Of a DNA stretch of 11,607 nt, positions 11,072 to 11,607 are shown piece after piece. Under the pieces are notes generated by a model that was not told where the DNA came from, did no database searches, and was given only the letters and a program-made list of their open reading frames with translations. The DNA comes from Flavobacteriaceae bacterium (GTDB lineage Bacteria > Bacteroidota > Bacteroidia > Flavobacteriales > Flavobacteriaceae). Made by a program: the position numbers and the translations under genes. Each line of letters starts with the position of its first letter. The stretch's first letter is position 1. The DNA lies in the NCBI GenBank assembly GCA_013001365.1, contig JABDMQ010000313.1:1-11607 (forward strand), written 5' to 3'.

Positions 11072-11607
11072 ATGAGAATCATTAAAGTCATCATCCCTGC
11101 CTATAACGAAGCAGACTCCATTGGAAACGTTATCAAAGATATCCCCGATATTGTAGATGAAGTGATCGTGGTCAGTAACAATTCTAACGACGACACCATA
11201 AAAAACGCTGAAGCAGCTGGTGCCACAGTACTTTCTGAATCACAAAAAGGTTATGGTCATGCCTGTCTTAAAGGCATGAGTTATATCGCTGAACAAGACA
11301 AAAAACCTGATATAGTAGTCTTCTTGGATGGTGATTATAGTGATTATCCAGAAGAACTTACCAAGATTGTAGAACCGATCATAAAAGACAATCTGGATTT
11401 TGTAATTGGAGCACGAGTAAAACGACTACGAGAAAACGGTTCCATGACGATTCCGCAGATATTCGGAAATTGGCTGGCAACCACCCTGATGCGCATTATG
11501 TACGGTGCCAAGTTCACAGACCTTGGTCCTTTTCGCGCCATCAAGTACGACAAGCTCTTGGCCTTGGATATGGAAGACAAGACCTACGGCTGGACCGTAG
11601 AAATGCA
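11072..11607 (+). CDS. Family 2 glycosyltransferase, DPM/DPG-synthase-like, N-terminal part (runs off window)
   Basis: The ATG at 11072 opens a frame that continues through the last base, giving 178 complete codons. The GT-A fold motifs are 'VIIPAYNEADSIG' (6-18), 'VVSNNSNDDT' (33-42) and the metal-binding DxD in 'FLDGDYSDYPEEL' (D86, D88). The later 'GARVKRL', 'FGNWLATTLMRIMYGAKFTDLGPFRAI' region, rich in small and aromatic residues, is typical of the dolichyl-phosphate mannose/glucose synthase-like branch. The products of that branch are often lipid-linked sugars, but the substrate here is unknown. It shares the 'NEADSIG' start motif with the glycosyltransferase at 250 but lacks that protein's GRAxQMNxGA block, so it belongs to another subfamily. 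A TAnnTTTG promoter box lies just upstream, so it begins a new transcription unit. Confidence 0.88.
   Translation, partial: MRIIKVIIPAYNEADSIGNVIKDIPDIVDEVIVVSNNSNDDTIKNAEAAGATVLSESQKGYGHACLKGMSYIAEQDKKPDIVVFLDGDYSDYPEELTKIVEPIIKDNLDFVIGARVKRLRENGSMTIPQIFGNWLATTLMRIMYGAKFTDLGPFRAIKYDKLLALDMEDKTYGWTVEM

Overview
The window looks like chromosomal DNA of a marine-type flavobacterium (phylum Bacteroidota). The clues are the low GC content, a TAnnTTTG promoter box ahead of the last gene, two lipoproteins with short Bacteroidota-style lipoboxes, a sensor kinase of the Reg_prop/Y_Y_Y family, and a DUF547 gene joined to a TIGR04283-type glycosyltransferase. That last pair is typical of the arsenosugar-associated gene neighbourhoods of this phylum. 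No species can be named from the sequence alone.

Layout. Bases 1-942 hold the 3' end of a DUF547 gene, overlapped by 8 bp by a complete TIGR04283-type family 2 glycosyltransferase gene. Bases 943-2356 are about 1.4 kb without any conventional gene. Bases 2357-5958 (minus strand) are a two-gene two-component system: a 991-residue beta-propeller histidine kinase with a NarL/LuxR-type response regulator whose gene overlaps it by 1 bp. Bases 6037-7044 (minus) encode a GH113-like lipoprotein. From 7144 (plus) a two-gene redox operon encodes a soluble FAD/NAD(P)H oxidoreductase and a large polytopic 4Fe-4S membrane protein. A PD40 (TolB-like) lipoprotein gene converges on it with a 10 bp overlap. 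At the right edge a second family 2 glycosyltransferase starts and runs out of the window.

The 1.4 kb gap is the most unusual part. It contains four, probably five, copies of a 75 bp element with little overall identity but fixed geometry: a (n)CTACA box, TGTAGT 33 bp later, TGTnnT a further 23 bp on, and ACTACA a further 13 bp on. The copies are at 1112-1186, 1378-1452, 1683-1757, 2041-2115 and, degenerate, 2282-2356; the last directly abuts the response regulator stop codon. The intervals between copies (166-283 bp) carry either a minus-strand intrinsic-terminator hairpin with a T6-T7 tail (three intervals) or a 34-codon minus-strand ORF for a one-helix peptide (one interval). The whole reads as a leftward array of small cassette-like or small-RNA-like units separated by recombination-site-like or protein-binding elements. 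It does not match integron attC, CRISPR or an IS that I recognise.

How the genes may work together (inference). The glycosyltransferases, the DUF547 protein and the FAD/Fe-S redox pair fit a flavobacterial arsenosugar-type or glycoconjugate neighbourhood, although neither ArsM nor ArsS lies inside the window. The kinase and regulator form one signalling unit. The kinase is odd in lacking both a signal peptide and the membrane segment usual for its family, so it appears to sense something in the cytoplasm.
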